A stretch of 64,000 nucleotides of DNA from Chitinispirillum alkaliphilum. Its GTDB lineage: Bacteria > Fibrobacterota > Chitinivibrionia > Chitinivibrionales > Chitinispirillaceae. A model generated the notes under the pieces. It saw only the letters and a list, made by a program, of their open reading frames with translations, did no database searches and was not told the DNA's origin. The stretch is taken from positions 1-64,000 of the forward strand of contig LDWW01000006.1 of the NCBI GenBank assembly GCA_001045525.1, written 5' to 3'. Positions 9,345 through 19,248 of the stretch are shown in pieces. The number at the start of each line of letters is the position of its first letter. The stretch's first letter is position 1. The position numbers and the translations under genes are program-made.

Positions 9345-9364
9345 ATATTTTCAAAGTGGCTGGT
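9331..9364. terminator. Bidirectional terminator between jetD and the His-rich lipoprotein gene
   Basis: ACCAGCCAC (9331-9339) pairs with GTGGCTGGT (9356-9364), and the interior TTGAA/TTCAA extends the stem after one A-A mismatch. It overlaps the last codons of jetD. Read on the minus strand the stem is followed closely by GCTTTTTG, so it best fits as terminator for the convergent minus-strand gene while also blocking jet read-through. Confidence 0.6.
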
Positions 9365-9467
9365 CATTTCCCAACATCTATAGATCAGAGAACTTTCACC
9401 CCTCAAAACTTTTCGATATTCCATAACGGCAAACCAATCTTTACTGCTGCATTCAAAAAACATTGTA

Positions 9468-10019
9468 TCACAATTGGTCAATAATGAGTGAGTCAGATAA
9501 ATCAGGATTGGGGGGAGAAATCTTTTTCACCTCTTTTGCCCTTGGATAGAGATAGGGTAAATCATATTCACCAGCGGCATATAAGGTGTCAACCGACCAT
9601 ACACAGTAAAGCTGTGTGCCCTGCGAAATCGAATCAGGTCCGTAGAAAAGACCTGCATTGTCCCAGACAATGGAGATGGTGTCTGCGGTACTTTTCTGAA
9701 CACCGACAAGATAGTGGTAATCCCCACCATACAGGTAGTTGAGAAAAGTAAGGGTGTCGTAATAAATAGTCTCGGTGCAGTGAGAGATATTGGTTGCGCT
9801 GATACGGGAGAGAAAAAATTCTTCTTCAAATTTATCATTATCACTGTGCGTACACTCTCGTTCATGGAGAGAAGAGGTGTGATTGTGGTTTTGGGTTACC
9901 ACCATTTCATCTTCCTGATTGTGATGTGTACAGCCATCTGCATGTTCACACTTTCCACATCCCATAAACGGCCAGATCACAAGCCATAGCAAAACAGTAT
10001 AGATGATACATTTTTTCAT
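9468..10019 (-). CDS. Histidine-rich putative lipoprotein
   Basis: I do not recognise a family. The 183-residue product starts with a lipoprotein signal peptide: MKK, a hydrophobic run, then a lipobox FMGC with Cys21. Mature residues 22-60 are rich in His and Cys (CEHADGCTHHNQ and HNHTSSLHERECTHS), suggesting metal binding. The rest is an acidic, Tyr-rich domain without known motifs. A GGGGCG ribosome site precedes the ATG. It is transcribed toward jetD and appears to be a single gene. A periplasmic or outer-membrane metal-binding role is inference. Confidence 0.6.
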   Translation of the reverse strand: MKKCIIYTVLLWLVIWPFMGCGKCEHADGCTHHNQEDEMVVTQNHNHTSSLHERECTHSDNDKFEEEFFLSRISATNISHCTETIYYDTLTFLNYLYGGDYHYLVGVQKSTADTISIVWDNAGLFYGPDSISQGTQLYCVWSVDTLYAAGEYDLPYLYPRAKEVKKISPPNPDLSDSLIIDQL

Positions 10020-10497
10020 AACACGCCCCTTTCAAATTAGAATTCGAAATTAAGGGGTCTGATTGTGCTTTTCTTATGTTACCGGTTAAGTAAGAAGAAG
10101 AAAAGCATCAGCTCATAAGCCCCTCAAGTTTATACCCTCAACTTACACAACAGCCTTTATTCAGGTTGTTTTCCCGAACTGATTAAAGCTTTAAAATATA
10201 TTGCACAAATAAACATCAGGGTATAAATCTATTACCCATGCATTAATACTTATACTACAGTGAGATATCTCAGGCGGTTAAGGACAGCAATTTCGATCAA
10301 GACATTAGGGGAAACCTAAAAATGTAACTTTTCACCCCCCCCTCTCTATTGACAACTCCATCAGATTCACCTATTTTGAATCACTTGAAAATCAGATAAT
10401 TAACGCAGAACAGTTTTTCACCAAACAGCGGGTATTGTGATTTCACTTTCTGTAGTTTAACTCAGTAACGATTGAAACGTTTTAATAAGGAGAGCAG
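10020..10497. other. Intergenic region between divergent genes
   Basis: No gene is seen. The stretch is AT-rich and must hold the promoters of the divergent lipoprotein gene and the exported-protein gene. The only clear structure is a 12-bp perfect palindrome TGAGATATCTCA at 10261-10272, a possible operator. A run of eight C residues lies near 10337-10344. Confidence 0.5.
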
Positions 10498-11772
10498 TTG
10501 AAAACGGGCAGAATTTTATTACTTGTTATGACATTTATCTTTGTTGCCAATGCAGATTACTTCTTAAAATGGCCCCAAAAGGGAGAGCTGATGTTAACCG
10601 GAAGAGTTACGGATATCGACAGCAACCATTACAATGTAAGAATTCTGCCCGGGTATTTTTCCAGTCTTACATTTGGTGGTGATTCCTGGGTAAACGGCTG
10701 GCAGGTCCAAAGAAATGGTGGATACCTATTAGCACACGGTTTACTCAGAATACCCTTATCATTCACACATTTTCGTGATTACGTATCACCACGTCCATGG
10801 CGGGGTATAGGTAGTGGTTTCAGGCAGATGTATAATGCGGAGAGATTTCTGTTCACAGAATTTATGTTTAGCAATGTTGGAGAGACTTGGGGTGAGTACT
10901 GGTCGCAGGCTTCCAATGCCCACAGAAAGCAGTCTTTCGGCTGGTGGTTTGCGTATCCCTGGGCAACAATAAAAGGTGTCGTGAACACTACACTGCGTTA
11001 TACACTTGGATTGTCGGGATCTGCATTTGTTTTAGCTTACGGTACAGTTTTAAGACCTGCATACGAAATCTCAAGACCCGTATTGATGACAGGGACAGAA
11101 ACAGTGATTGGCACCGGATATATGACCTACGGAGTACTTCAGACCTCCTGGGGACTTGGAGTGAATCAACTGCTTCTGGGTACAGCGACACCAATTTCAG
11201 GTGTTGTCTGGAATACCGCACTGGGTGTTCCGATGTCTTTGTTTGGAAAAGCTCCAACCCTGGAGAGCGTTGATGGGTGGTGGATTACATTGGAACATCA
11301 GTGGCGACCATCAGGAGCAGTTCCGCAACAACCCGACAGCCTGGAAATAATCAGCATGATCGATTATCACCTGAATATTGCCAGATATGAAATGACCATG
11401 CATACTACAAGGATAAGACAGAGACAAGAGATCGATTCTCTTTTAAAGGTTGTCAGAGATGTGCATAGACATCAAAATGATTCTATCAGATCGGCTTACC
11501 TTTCATCCCCACCACCAGTTTTATCTCCAAATACAAATCGTATAGTGTGGACTGAAAAGGATAGATTATCATTAATGAAAACTGTTATGGAATACATAGA
11601 CAGCCACATTTCAGAACCACTGTCACATTACGAAAAAAAGAGGATAGCAAATAATGTTATATCAAAGTGGATAAACCGACCTTCTGAAATCAGCGATAGA
11701 AGAAGGGGGGCAAATTTCAATCCCAATTCAATAATTCAGGATGAAGTAAAAGAGATCTTTGATCTCCATTAG
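10498..11772 (+). CDS. Exported protein of unknown function
   Basis: I do not recognise this 424-residue protein. It starts with a signal-peptide-like segment (ILLLVMTFIFVANA, residues 6-19). The middle, to about residue 260, is rich in Trp, Tyr and Gly with alternating hydrophobic stretches. That would suit an outer-membrane-associated or integral envelope protein. The C-terminal third is hydrophilic and helical. The start is TTG at 10498, supported by AAGGAGAG about 6 nt upstream. It stands alone. Confidence 0.55.
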   Translation: MKTGRILLLVMTFIFVANADYFLKWPQKGELMLTGRVTDIDSNHYNVRILPGYFSSLTFGGDSWVNGWQVQRNGGYLLAHGLLRIPLSFTHFRDYVSPRPWRGIGSGFRQMYNAERFLFTEFMFSNVGETWGEYWSQASNAHRKQSFGWWFAYPWATIKGVVNTTLRYTLGLSGSAFVLAYGTVLRPAYEISRPVLMTGTETVIGTGYMTYGVLQTSWGLGVNQLLLGTATPISGVVWNTALGVPMSLFGKAPTLESVDGWWITLEHQWRPSGAVPQQPDSLEIISMIDYHLNIARYEMTMHTTRIRQRQEIDSLLKVVRDVHRHQNDSIRSAYLSSPPPVLSPNTNRIVWTEKDRLSLMKTVMEYIDSHISEPLSHYEKKRIANNVISKWINRPSEISDRRRGANFNPNSIIQDEVKEIFDLH

Positions 11773-12008
11773 CTCCAATGGTGGTATGCGGCAGAGAATG
11801 TTTCCACCAATTACACACCTTCATGTTTGGGATAACCGATATAAACAGAGCAGGTGAAGAAAAATTATGGATAGAGATATTACATAATAAGATGTATTTT
11901 ATCCGAAAGCGATGGATCTATCTCATTTAAGAGAGAAATGTAAACTTAAAAGGTAAAACCAGACCAGTCCGGATTTAAATTTTGATCAGTGATATCCGTA
12001 ATAAAAAG

Positions 12009-15000
12009 ATGATAAATGAAAAAGAATTAGCCACAGTTGTAGCATCTGCCTACGATAAGACCCTCCCCATTTTTGAGCACCGTCATGATATTATCACCAC
12101 TCTCAAAAATGAGCAGGTAATAATCGTCTCAGGCCAAACCGGTTCGGGTAAAACGACCCAATTACCACTATTGTGCCTTGAGGCGGGGCGGGGAAGAAGC
12201 GGAATGATCGCCTGCACCCAGCCCAGGCGTATTGCAGCAACCTCAATCGCAGACAGAGTCTCATCCCTTCTCAAATCTACACCAGGATCTCTGTGTGGAT
12301 ACAAAATAAGATTTTCAGAAAAAAGCTCACCCGAAACATTGGTCAAGTTCATGACCGACGGAATGCTTCTGGCTGAGATTGAAAATGACCCGTTGCTGAG
12401 ACGCTACGATACCATCATTATCGATGAAGCGCATGAGCGTTCCCTTAATATCGACTTTTTACTTGGATATCTTCGTACACTGCTTCCAAAACGCCCCGAT
12501 CTTAAACTCGTTATTTCATCAGCTACAATGGACACATCTCTTTTCTCCCGCGCATTTTCGGATGCACCGGTTGAGGAGGTTTCAGGACGGCTCTATCCCA
12601 TCGAGCTTCTCTACCGGCTGAGTGAAGATGATGAAGAAGATTCATATACAGATGAAGCGGTGAAAACTGTGGTCGATCTGTTTGAAATACAGGGGGCGGA
12701 TAATACGCTTATTTTTATGCCTGCAGAAAGCGACATAAGAGAAACCTGTAAAAAACTCTCAAAGAAATTCTCCGAAAAGGACACCGATATTATCCCCCTG
12801 TTTTCAAAACTATCCAAAAAAGAACAGGACAGGATTTTCAAATCCGGATCAAAAATCAGAATTGTTGTTGCCACCAATATTGCAGAGAGCTCAATTACAG
12901 TTCCGGGCATACGTTATGTCATAGATACAGGCCTCGCAAGGATATCCCGTTTTGCACCCCGCTTGCGCACCAATCGCCTCCCGATAGAAAAAATCAGCAT
13001 GGCAAGTGCCGATCAGCGCAAGGGACGTTGCGGAAGGGTTAAAGAGGGGGTGTGCGTAAGGCTTTACACAGAAGATGATTACCTCAGCAGAGAGGAATTC
13101 ACTACTCCGGAAATAAAGAGATCAAATCTGGCGGGCGTAATACTGAGTATGAAGGCGCACAATCTGGGGTGTATAGAAAATTTTCCGTTTCTGGAGCCAC
13201 CCAGAAAAAATGCTATTAACGATGGCTATGCACAGCTCAAAGAGCTGGGAGCAATTGACTCTGAAGATAGGCTTACATCTGTGGGACGACAAATGGCACG
13301 CTTGCCCTTTGACCCGCACATCTCACGCATGATCCTTGCAGCCCGCAGGGAAAACGCGCTCAGGGAAGTAAAAATCATTGCCGCGGCACTATCGATTGTT
13401 GATCCAAGAGAACGCCCTTTTGAACAGAGAAACAAGGCTGATCTTGTGCATGAGAGCTTCTCGGATACCGCCTCAGATTATCTCACCTATCTTAATATCT
13501 GGAACAAGTATCATCAGCACTGGCAGGAACTCAAAACCCAGAATAAAATGAGAAAATTCTGCAAAGAACATTTTTTATCATATGTAAGAATGAGAGAGTG
13601 GAACGATGTATACAGTCAGCTCAATAATACAATAAAAAACATGCCCGGATTTAAAGAAAACACCACTCCAGCCAGTTACGATTCGGTTCACAGATCCCTT
13701 CTCACCGGTTTACTCTCCAATGTAGCCTATAAAGATGAAAAAGGGATTTACCGCGGAGCCCACGGCAAAGAAGTGGCAATCTTTCCAGGCTCAGCTCTGG
13801 CTGGCAGAAAGCCCAAATGGATCATGTGTCACGAGGTGGTTGAGACATCCCGCCCCTTCGCCAGAACAGTAGCATCTATCAAGCCCCAATGGCTCGAACA
13901 AACAGGCGCAAATCTTTGCAAAAAAAGTTACGACAACCCCTTTTTCGATCCAGAAAACGGAACGGTAAAAGTAACAGAGAAGATTTCTCTTTTTGGGATG
14001 CCGCTTGGGATAAGCAGAAAAGTACGGTACGGAAAAGTGAACCCAACTCATGCCGCAGAAATTTTCATTCATAACGGACTTATCGAAGAGCAACTCCGAA
14101 CACATCACCGGTTCTACAAACACAACAGAAAAGTTAAAAAAGACATCCTATCAGTTGAAGAGAGACTCCGCACAAGAACTATATACGCAGGAGATACTGA
14201 GCTATACAGATTCTACGAGCAACGTATCCCTCTGGTCTCTTCCATACACGATCTAAATGCAGTAATTAAAAGAAAAGGGGATAAGTTTCTCCATATCGAA
14301 AAATCTGCTCTGATGGTTACAGAAATCCCTCAGCAAATTTCATATTTTCCCGCAAGAGCTACCATAGGTGAAATGGCATTTCCACTCTCCTATTCATTTA
14401 GCCCGGGTGATCACAGTGATGGTGTAACGTTGCATCTGCCGTTATCTGCAGTTCCCTACATCCAGCCCAACACACTCGACTGGATCGTTCCTGGTCAGTG
14501 GGCAAGCCGTGTAAGGGATCTCCTTGCCAGTCTTCCCCGAAGCATAAGAAAGCAGCTTATACCTCTGAATGAAAAAGCAGAAAAGATCGCCTCCAGCCTG
14601 AAACCTTCACAGCAAAGTTTCTCTTCTGCAGTGGCCAGGGCCCTTAAGGAAATTTACAAAATCGATATCGGCCCGGATCACTTTGACACAGGAAAAATCT
14701 CGCCTCACCTGATACCCAGAGTTGAGGTGAGAGGAAGTGACGGGAAGGTGCTGTGTTCAGGACGAGGAGGAGAAAAACTTCAAAAAATTTCCCTCAACAG
14801 TGAAAATGATAATGATTCTTCACCTTTGGAAGAAAAATTCAAATCCTTTTACAGGGACAACATTAATGAATGGCCCGAGTCGGAGAATCTAAAAGAACCG
14901 GTAACAATAGGCTCTGATCAGGGCGGTGTTGCGCTCAGAGGCTTTCCGGCACTGCGGGAGAAAGGGGATTGTGTCGAGCTTATATTATGTAAAACACAGG

Positions 15001-15716
15001 AAGAGAGTGACCGGATACACAGAGATGGCTGCAAAAAACTTCTGGAATTACTATCTGTTAAAGATCTTTCCTGGGCTGAGCGGGATCTCTCCTTTTCAAA
15101 AGAACTCAAACTTATGTGTACCCCTTATGGTGGTAATGAAACCCTAAAAAAGCAGCTCTATAACATGTTACGGGAATATGCACTTGATCACGCAAATACA
15201 CTACCCAGAACCAGTGAAGAATTCAGTAAAGTGCTAAACCTGACACGTGAAAGTCTCAAAGGAACCGCATTCCGTTCACTTGGACTGCTGGAGCAGATTT
15301 TACGCCTGCTTATTGAAAATTCAGAGAAGATTAAAAACAGAAAAATGAAAATATCTGATGACATAAGAGCCGAATTGCACAATGATCTCAACTGCTATAT
15401 AAAAAAACTCTCTTCCGGAAAACTTGAATATAAGCAGTTTGTTCAGTATCCCCGCTATCTTTCCTCTTTCAGGTCCCGTATAGATAAGGCATCCCACGAT
15501 CCGCTCAAATACCGCCGTCTCCGTGGTGAGCTTGCAGGATTTGAAGCTCGGTATAAAAAAATAAAAGAAGAAAAATCAGACTGGAGAAAAGAAAAAAATA
15601 TTGAAAAATTATCAGCAATGCTTGAAGAATATGCGATCTCGCTCTTTTCTCAGCAGATCAAAACACTCTTCCCAGTTTCCCCCAAGCGTATTCAAAAGCT
15701 GCTTGATGAAATATAG
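12009..15716 (+). CDS. hrpA: ATP-dependent RNA helicase HrpA
   Basis: This is a DEAH-box RNA helicase of the HrpA type, which acts on mRNA and on stalled ribosomes. From the ATG at 12009 it is 1235 residues, near the usual 1300. Motifs: Walker A GQTGSGKTT (about 42-50), DEAHERSLN, SATMD, and QRKGRCGRV, followed by the helicase-associated and OB-fold regions and the long C-terminal domain (DUF3418) typical of HrpA. A TTG at 11982 is an alternative start. Neither start has a strong ribosome site. Confidence 0.92.
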   Translation: MINEKELATVVASAYDKTLPIFEHRHDIITTLKNEQVIIVSGQTGSGKTTQLPLLCLEAGRGRSGMIACTQPRRIAATSIADRVSSLLKSTPGSLCGYKIRFSEKSSPETLVKFMTDGMLLAEIENDPLLRRYDTIIIDEAHERSLNIDFLLGYLRTLLPKRPDLKLVISSATMDTSLFSRAFSDAPVEEVSGRLYPIELLYRLSEDDEEDSYTDEAVKTVVDLFEIQGADNTLIFMPAESDIRETCKKLSKKFSEKDTDIIPLFSKLSKKEQDRIFKSGSKIRIVVATNIAESSITVPGIRYVIDTGLARISRFAPRLRTNRLPIEKISMASADQRKGRCGRVKEGVCVRLYTEDDYLSREEFTTPEIKRSNLAGVILSMKAHNLGCIENFPFLEPPRKNAINDGYAQLKELGAIDSEDRLTSVGRQMARLPFDPHISRMILAARRENALREVKIIAAALSIVDPRERPFEQRNKADLVHESFSDTASDYLTYLNIWNKYHQHWQELKTQNKMRKFCKEHFLSYVRMREWNDVYSQLNNTIKNMPGFKENTTPASYDSVHRSLLTGLLSNVAYKDEKGIYRGAHGKEVAIFPGSALAGRKPKWIMCHEVVETSRPFARTVASIKPQWLEQTGANLCKKSYDNPFFDPENGTVKVTEKISLFGMPLGISRKVRYGKVNPTHAAEIFIHNGLIEEQLRTHHRFYKHNRKVKKDILSVEERLRTRTIYAGDTELYRFYEQRIPLVSSIHDLNAVIKRKGDKFLHIEKSALMVTEIPQQISYFPARATIGEMAFPLSYSFSPGDHSDGVTLHLPLSAVPYIQPNTLDWIVPGQWASRVRDLLASLPRSIRKQLIPLNEKAEKIASSLKPSQQSFSSAVARALKEIYKIDIGPDHFDTGKISPHLIPRVEVRGSDGKVLCSGRGGEKLQKISLNSENDNDSSPLEEKFKSFYRDNINEWPESENLKEPVTIGSDQGGVALRGFPALREKGDCVELILCKTQEESDRIHRDGCKKLLELLSVKDLSWAERDLSFSKELKLMCTPYGGNETLKKQLYNMLREYALDHANTLPRTSEEFSKVLNLTRESLKGTAFRSLGLLEQILRLLIENSEKIKNRKMKISDDIRAELHNDLNCYIKKLSSGKLEYKQFVQYPRYLSSFRSRIDKASHDPLKYRRLRGELAGFEARYKKIKEEKSDWRKEKNIEKLSAMLEEYAISLFSQQIKTLFPVSPKRIQKLLDEI

Positions 15717-15833
15717 CCCTGAATCCTGTTCACTTTGAAATCCATCTATATCCCTTCAGCCTCAATTACCCATTCACATTGGTTGGTGCTCCTAAGAACT
15801 GAATGTGCAAAACCTAACCTCTGTTTACTTTGT

Positions 15834-15858
15834 CTGTTTTTGCCCGGTACAAAAACAG
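15834..15858 (-). terminator. Hairpin at the 3' end of the glycosyltransferase gene
   Basis: CTGTTTTTG (15834-15842) pairs with CAAAAACAG (15850-15858) over a 7-nt loop. It lies 2 nt beyond the stop of the minus-strand gene, with T runs inside the stem. It could end transcription for both converging genes. Confidence 0.45.
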
Positions 15859-15860
15859 CC

Positions 15861-17030
15861 TCAGGAATCTGCGAGCTCCTGATACAGAGATAGGATTTTT
15901 TTCATTGTAACCCGGGAAGAAAATTCAGTCTTGAACCTCAAAAGAGCATTTTGCCCCAATCTGTCCCTGAGCCGGCTATCTGATATCAATCTTAGGAGAG
16001 CCCGTTTAAGTGATTCCTTGTCGTTTACAGGAGTAAGTATTCCGCTTTTTCCATTCTCTACAATTTCATTTATGGGTGGGATATCCAAAGAGAGTACCGG
16101 TTTTCCATAACTCATAGCTTCAGTGAACACGATCCCAAAAGTTTCCTCTCTTGACGGAACACAGAGAAACAAACATTTCTGAAAAAGCTGCGCTTTTGTA
16201 CTTTCATCAACTACCCCCAGATCAATTACACGTCCGCTACTGTCGTGCACAGGCTTACCAGGCCCGGCTATAACCAGCTTAACCGATGTTTGGGTATTTC
16301 CAAATGCTTCAAGCAGTTCAAGAAGTCCCTTATGAGGTTCCCTTCGCCCCAGGAAGAGAAAATATTCTCCATCGATTCCCTCTTTTTTTGTATCCAGAAC
16401 TACAGGATCAGAAATAACAGGGGGAATGATTTCAGTCCTGGCTTTACAGCTGTAATGCCTGAGCAATTTCATCCTATACTCCTGAGAGTGGCAAATTACC
16501 ACTTCTCCACTGCAATATGCTTCCATCTGCTTTGGTGAATCTCCCCATTTTTCAAAATGGATGTAAGGAGACTGAATGAGCGGTATATTTTCCTCTCTGC
16601 AGATATGGGCAGCAAGACGTGCCACATATCCGGTTGAGAAACAATGTACGATATCGTAGTTTCTTATAAATTGCCTGAACTGAGTTCTGTAAGCCAGACG
16701 GTAGAAAAAATAGAGAATGTCAAACAGTTTCGGAGCGTTTAGCTTTTTTATGAGTGGCATCTGCCAAACCAGAAGTGGTAATAAGAGCAGCTTAGAAAGA
16801 AATGTTGGATGAATCTCTGTTACAGACACATCTGAACTGCTTTGAAAACTTTTCCTGTATCTTTGTCTGCAACTATATTTGACAAAGAGTGAGTGGGGTA
16901 CAAATTCAAACAGATGGGCAAACACAGTGACATCAAACTGAGAGGGGATATGAAGTGCAAGCTGTTTAACTGCTTGTTCAACTCCACCATTAAGGGGTTG
17001 GTATGTTTCACTCAAAAGTGCAATTTTCAA
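15861..17030 (-). CDS. Glycosyltransferase family 4 (GT-B fold)
   Basis: This is a probable retaining nucleotide-sugar glycosyltransferase of 389 residues, likely cytoplasmic or peripheral on the inner membrane. The N-terminal domain has GGVEQAVKQLA. The C-terminal domain has FLFLGRREPHKGLLELLEAF and the donor-site EX7E motif in REETFGIVFTEAMSYGKPV. Donor and acceptor are unknown: no other polysaccharide genes are nearby. The start is TTG at 17030 with AAGG immediately before it. It diverges from the helicase gene. Confidence 0.8.
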   Translation of the reverse strand: MKIALLSETYQPLNGGVEQAVKQLALHIPSQFDVTVFAHLFEFVPHSLFVKYSCRQRYRKSFQSSSDVSVTEIHPTFLSKLLLLPLLVWQMPLIKKLNAPKLFDILYFFYRLAYRTQFRQFIRNYDIVHCFSTGYVARLAAHICREENIPLIQSPYIHFEKWGDSPKQMEAYCSGEVVICHSQEYRMKLLRHYSCKARTEIIPPVISDPVVLDTKKEGIDGEYFLFLGRREPHKGLLELLEAFGNTQTSVKLVIAGPGKPVHDSSGRVIDLGVVDESTKAQLFQKCLFLCVPSREETFGIVFTEAMSYGKPVLSLDIPPINEIVENGKSGILTPVNDKESLKRALLRLISDSRLRDRLGQNALLRFKTEFSSRVTMKKILSLYQELADS

Positions 17031-17293
17031 CCTTGTTTCCCCGTTTTTATTTGGATTTAAACTCCCAAATTTGGAAAAATTATAATATACAATATCATTT
17101 TTGCCCTGTTAAATACGTACTAAATGTGTATCAGGTACAAAAATAAAACCGTTTCAGGTATAAAAAACAGTCAGTGCAGTTTATAAACAACTCCTTATAT
17201 CAGGCAAAATAATGTATTTTCCACTTTGCTTCTTCACACAAGATATTATATAATTAAGTATTGGAAGAACCTTACGTGGCTACAGGAGATAAT

Positions 17294-19219
17294 TTGAAAT
17301 ACCACAATTTAGAGCTTGACCCATTTCAGGTAGATGCAGTCAAAGCTATTGATAATGGCGAATCAATCATTGTTGCAGCGCCAACAGGATGCGGAAAAAC
17401 ACTCATCGCAGAATATGCTGTGGAGGAGTCGATAAAGCAGGGTAAGAAAACAATCTACACAGCCCCCATCAAAGCTCTTTCAAACCAGAAATATCGTGAT
17501 TTCAGGCACCGCTTCGGTGAGGAGATCGTAGGTATACAGACCGGTGATGTCACGATCAACCCCGATGCCCGATTGCTGATAATGACAACAGAAATTTTCC
17601 GCAATCTTATTCTCGAGGAATCACCCCGGCTTATAGGAACTCATTATGTAATATTTGACGAGATCCACTTTCTTGATGATCCGGAAAGAGGAACGGTGTG
17701 GGAGGAGAGCATTATTCTTGCACCCAGAAACATCAGGTTTATGTGCCTGAGTGCCACAGTTCCCAATATTAAAGAGCTGGCAAACTGGATGGGTAATGTG
17801 AGAAATACAAAATTTACCATTATAGAAGAGAAACATCGCCCCGTACCGTTGCAAAACAATTTCTATCACCCAAAATTTGGCATAATGAGTATTAAATCCA
17901 TTAAGCGCAAATACAGAAATAATCCAGCAGTACGAAAGCGGTTTTTAAGAAGGAAACCCTCTTCGAGAAGAATAATTCAGTACATAATTGAACAGAATCA
18001 TATGCCCGCACTCTATTTCTGTTTCAACCGCAAAGCATGTGAACGCAATGCCGAACAACAGATAAAACTAAATCTGCTCTCGGGTGAAGAAAAGCAACGC
18101 GTGCGCGAGATGGTGGATGAGCTGGTTGCACAGTACGGATTGACAGATTATGAGCGGTTGGGATATCTAAGAAGTCTCTGGGAATCGGGGTGTGCATATC
18201 ACCATGCTGGCATTCTCCCGGCAGCCAAAGAGATTGTGGAACGTCTCTTTACCGCAGGATTAATAAAACTTCTTTTCTGTACCGAGACATTTGCCCTTGG
18301 GGTCAATATGCCGGCAAGATCTGTAATATTTGATGAACTCGAAAAATTTGACGGAGTAGAGTTTAAATATCTCATGACACGGGAATATAACCAGATGGCG
18401 GGGAGAGCTGGCCGAAGAGGAATGGATGAAGTTGGATATGTGTATTCCCAGGTAATTCCGGAAGCAACAGACCCTAACCATATTCAGCGGCTTCTATATG
18501 GTAGCAACGAAAAAATCAGCAGCCGCTTCTACGCCTCATATTCTACCATTCTAAACCTTTATAGTCAGTTCGGCGAGAATGTGTACGACATTTTCAGAAG
18601 AAGTTTTCATAATTTCCGTAAAGGCACCTTCTCTATGTCCAAAACCTACAGAAAAGAGGAGGAACAGATAAGAAACAGGATTAAGTTTCTCAAGTCTGCA
18701 GGTTTTCTTGACGGAATAGTGTTAACTCATAAAGGCGAACTGGCAGCAGCTGTGAGTGGATATGAAATCCAGGCCGCAGAGCTTTTCTTTTCCAGAAGTT
18801 TTGAGGAGTGTACAGTCGAGCAGCTTCCAGTTCTTCTTGCTGCGCTTATAACCGAAGAAAACAGAAGTAGAAAAAACGTACCTGCTTCGCCGATACAGCT
18901 TAAATTCAGTGCAGAAAAAGTAGTCAGTAAACTCAGAATGAAGGAGATAAGACACAATATCTCCAATCCCATCAGAGAGATGGACTTCTCTCTCGCTGCA
19001 CCGGTTTACGCCTGGACAAGAGGGTGTGATCTCAAAGCACTGGGTGGATTTGGTGTTCCGGAAGGGGACCTGGTAAGAGTACTGCGGATGACGATTCAGC
19101 TCCTGCGCACTTTACGTGACAGAATACAGGATCCTGAAATAAGTGAGAAAATGCACCAGGCATTGGTAATGATCAACAGAGATGTAGTGGATGCACAGGC
19201 ACAGCTTGAGATTGGATAG
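17294..19219 (+). CDS. Ski2-like DEAD/DEAH-box helicase
   Basis: This is a superfamily 2 helicase of the Ski2/Mtr4-like group, probably acting on RNA. It has Walker A APTGCGKT, DEIHFLDD (motif II), SATVPN (motif III) and MAGRAGRRG (motif VI), plus a helical C-terminal region without the long arch domain. I prefer the TTG at 17294 (AGGAG 5 nt upstream; about 641 residues, starting MKYHNLELDPFQ) over a TTG at 17261, which has no ribosome site. It converges with cheR. Confidence 0.85.
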   Translation: MKYHNLELDPFQVDAVKAIDNGESIIVAAPTGCGKTLIAEYAVEESIKQGKKTIYTAPIKALSNQKYRDFRHRFGEEIVGIQTGDVTINPDARLLIMTTEIFRNLILEESPRLIGTHYVIFDEIHFLDDPERGTVWEESIILAPRNIRFMCLSATVPNIKELANWMGNVRNTKFTIIEEKHRPVPLQNNFYHPKFGIMSIKSIKRKYRNNPAVRKRFLRRKPSSRRIIQYIIEQNHMPALYFCFNRKACERNAEQQIKLNLLSGEEKQRVREMVDELVAQYGLTDYERLGYLRSLWESGCAYHHAGILPAAKEIVERLFTAGLIKLLFCTETFALGVNMPARSVIFDELEKFDGVEFKYLMTREYNQMAGRAGRRGMDEVGYVYSQVIPEATDPNHIQRLLYGSNEKISSRFYASYSTILNLYSQFGENVYDIFRRSFHNFRKGTFSMSKTYRKEEEQIRNRIKFLKSAGFLDGIVLTHKGELAAAVSGYEIQAAELFFSRSFEECTVEQLPVLLAALITEENRSRKNVPASPIQLKFSAEKVVSKLRMKEIRHNISNPIREMDFSLAAPVYAWTRGCDLKALGGFGVPEGDLVRVLRMTIQLLRTLRDRIQDPEISEKMHQALVMINRDVVDAQAQLEIG

Positions 19220-19248
19220 AATTGCCGGCTACTCTCTATGTGTGTTTG

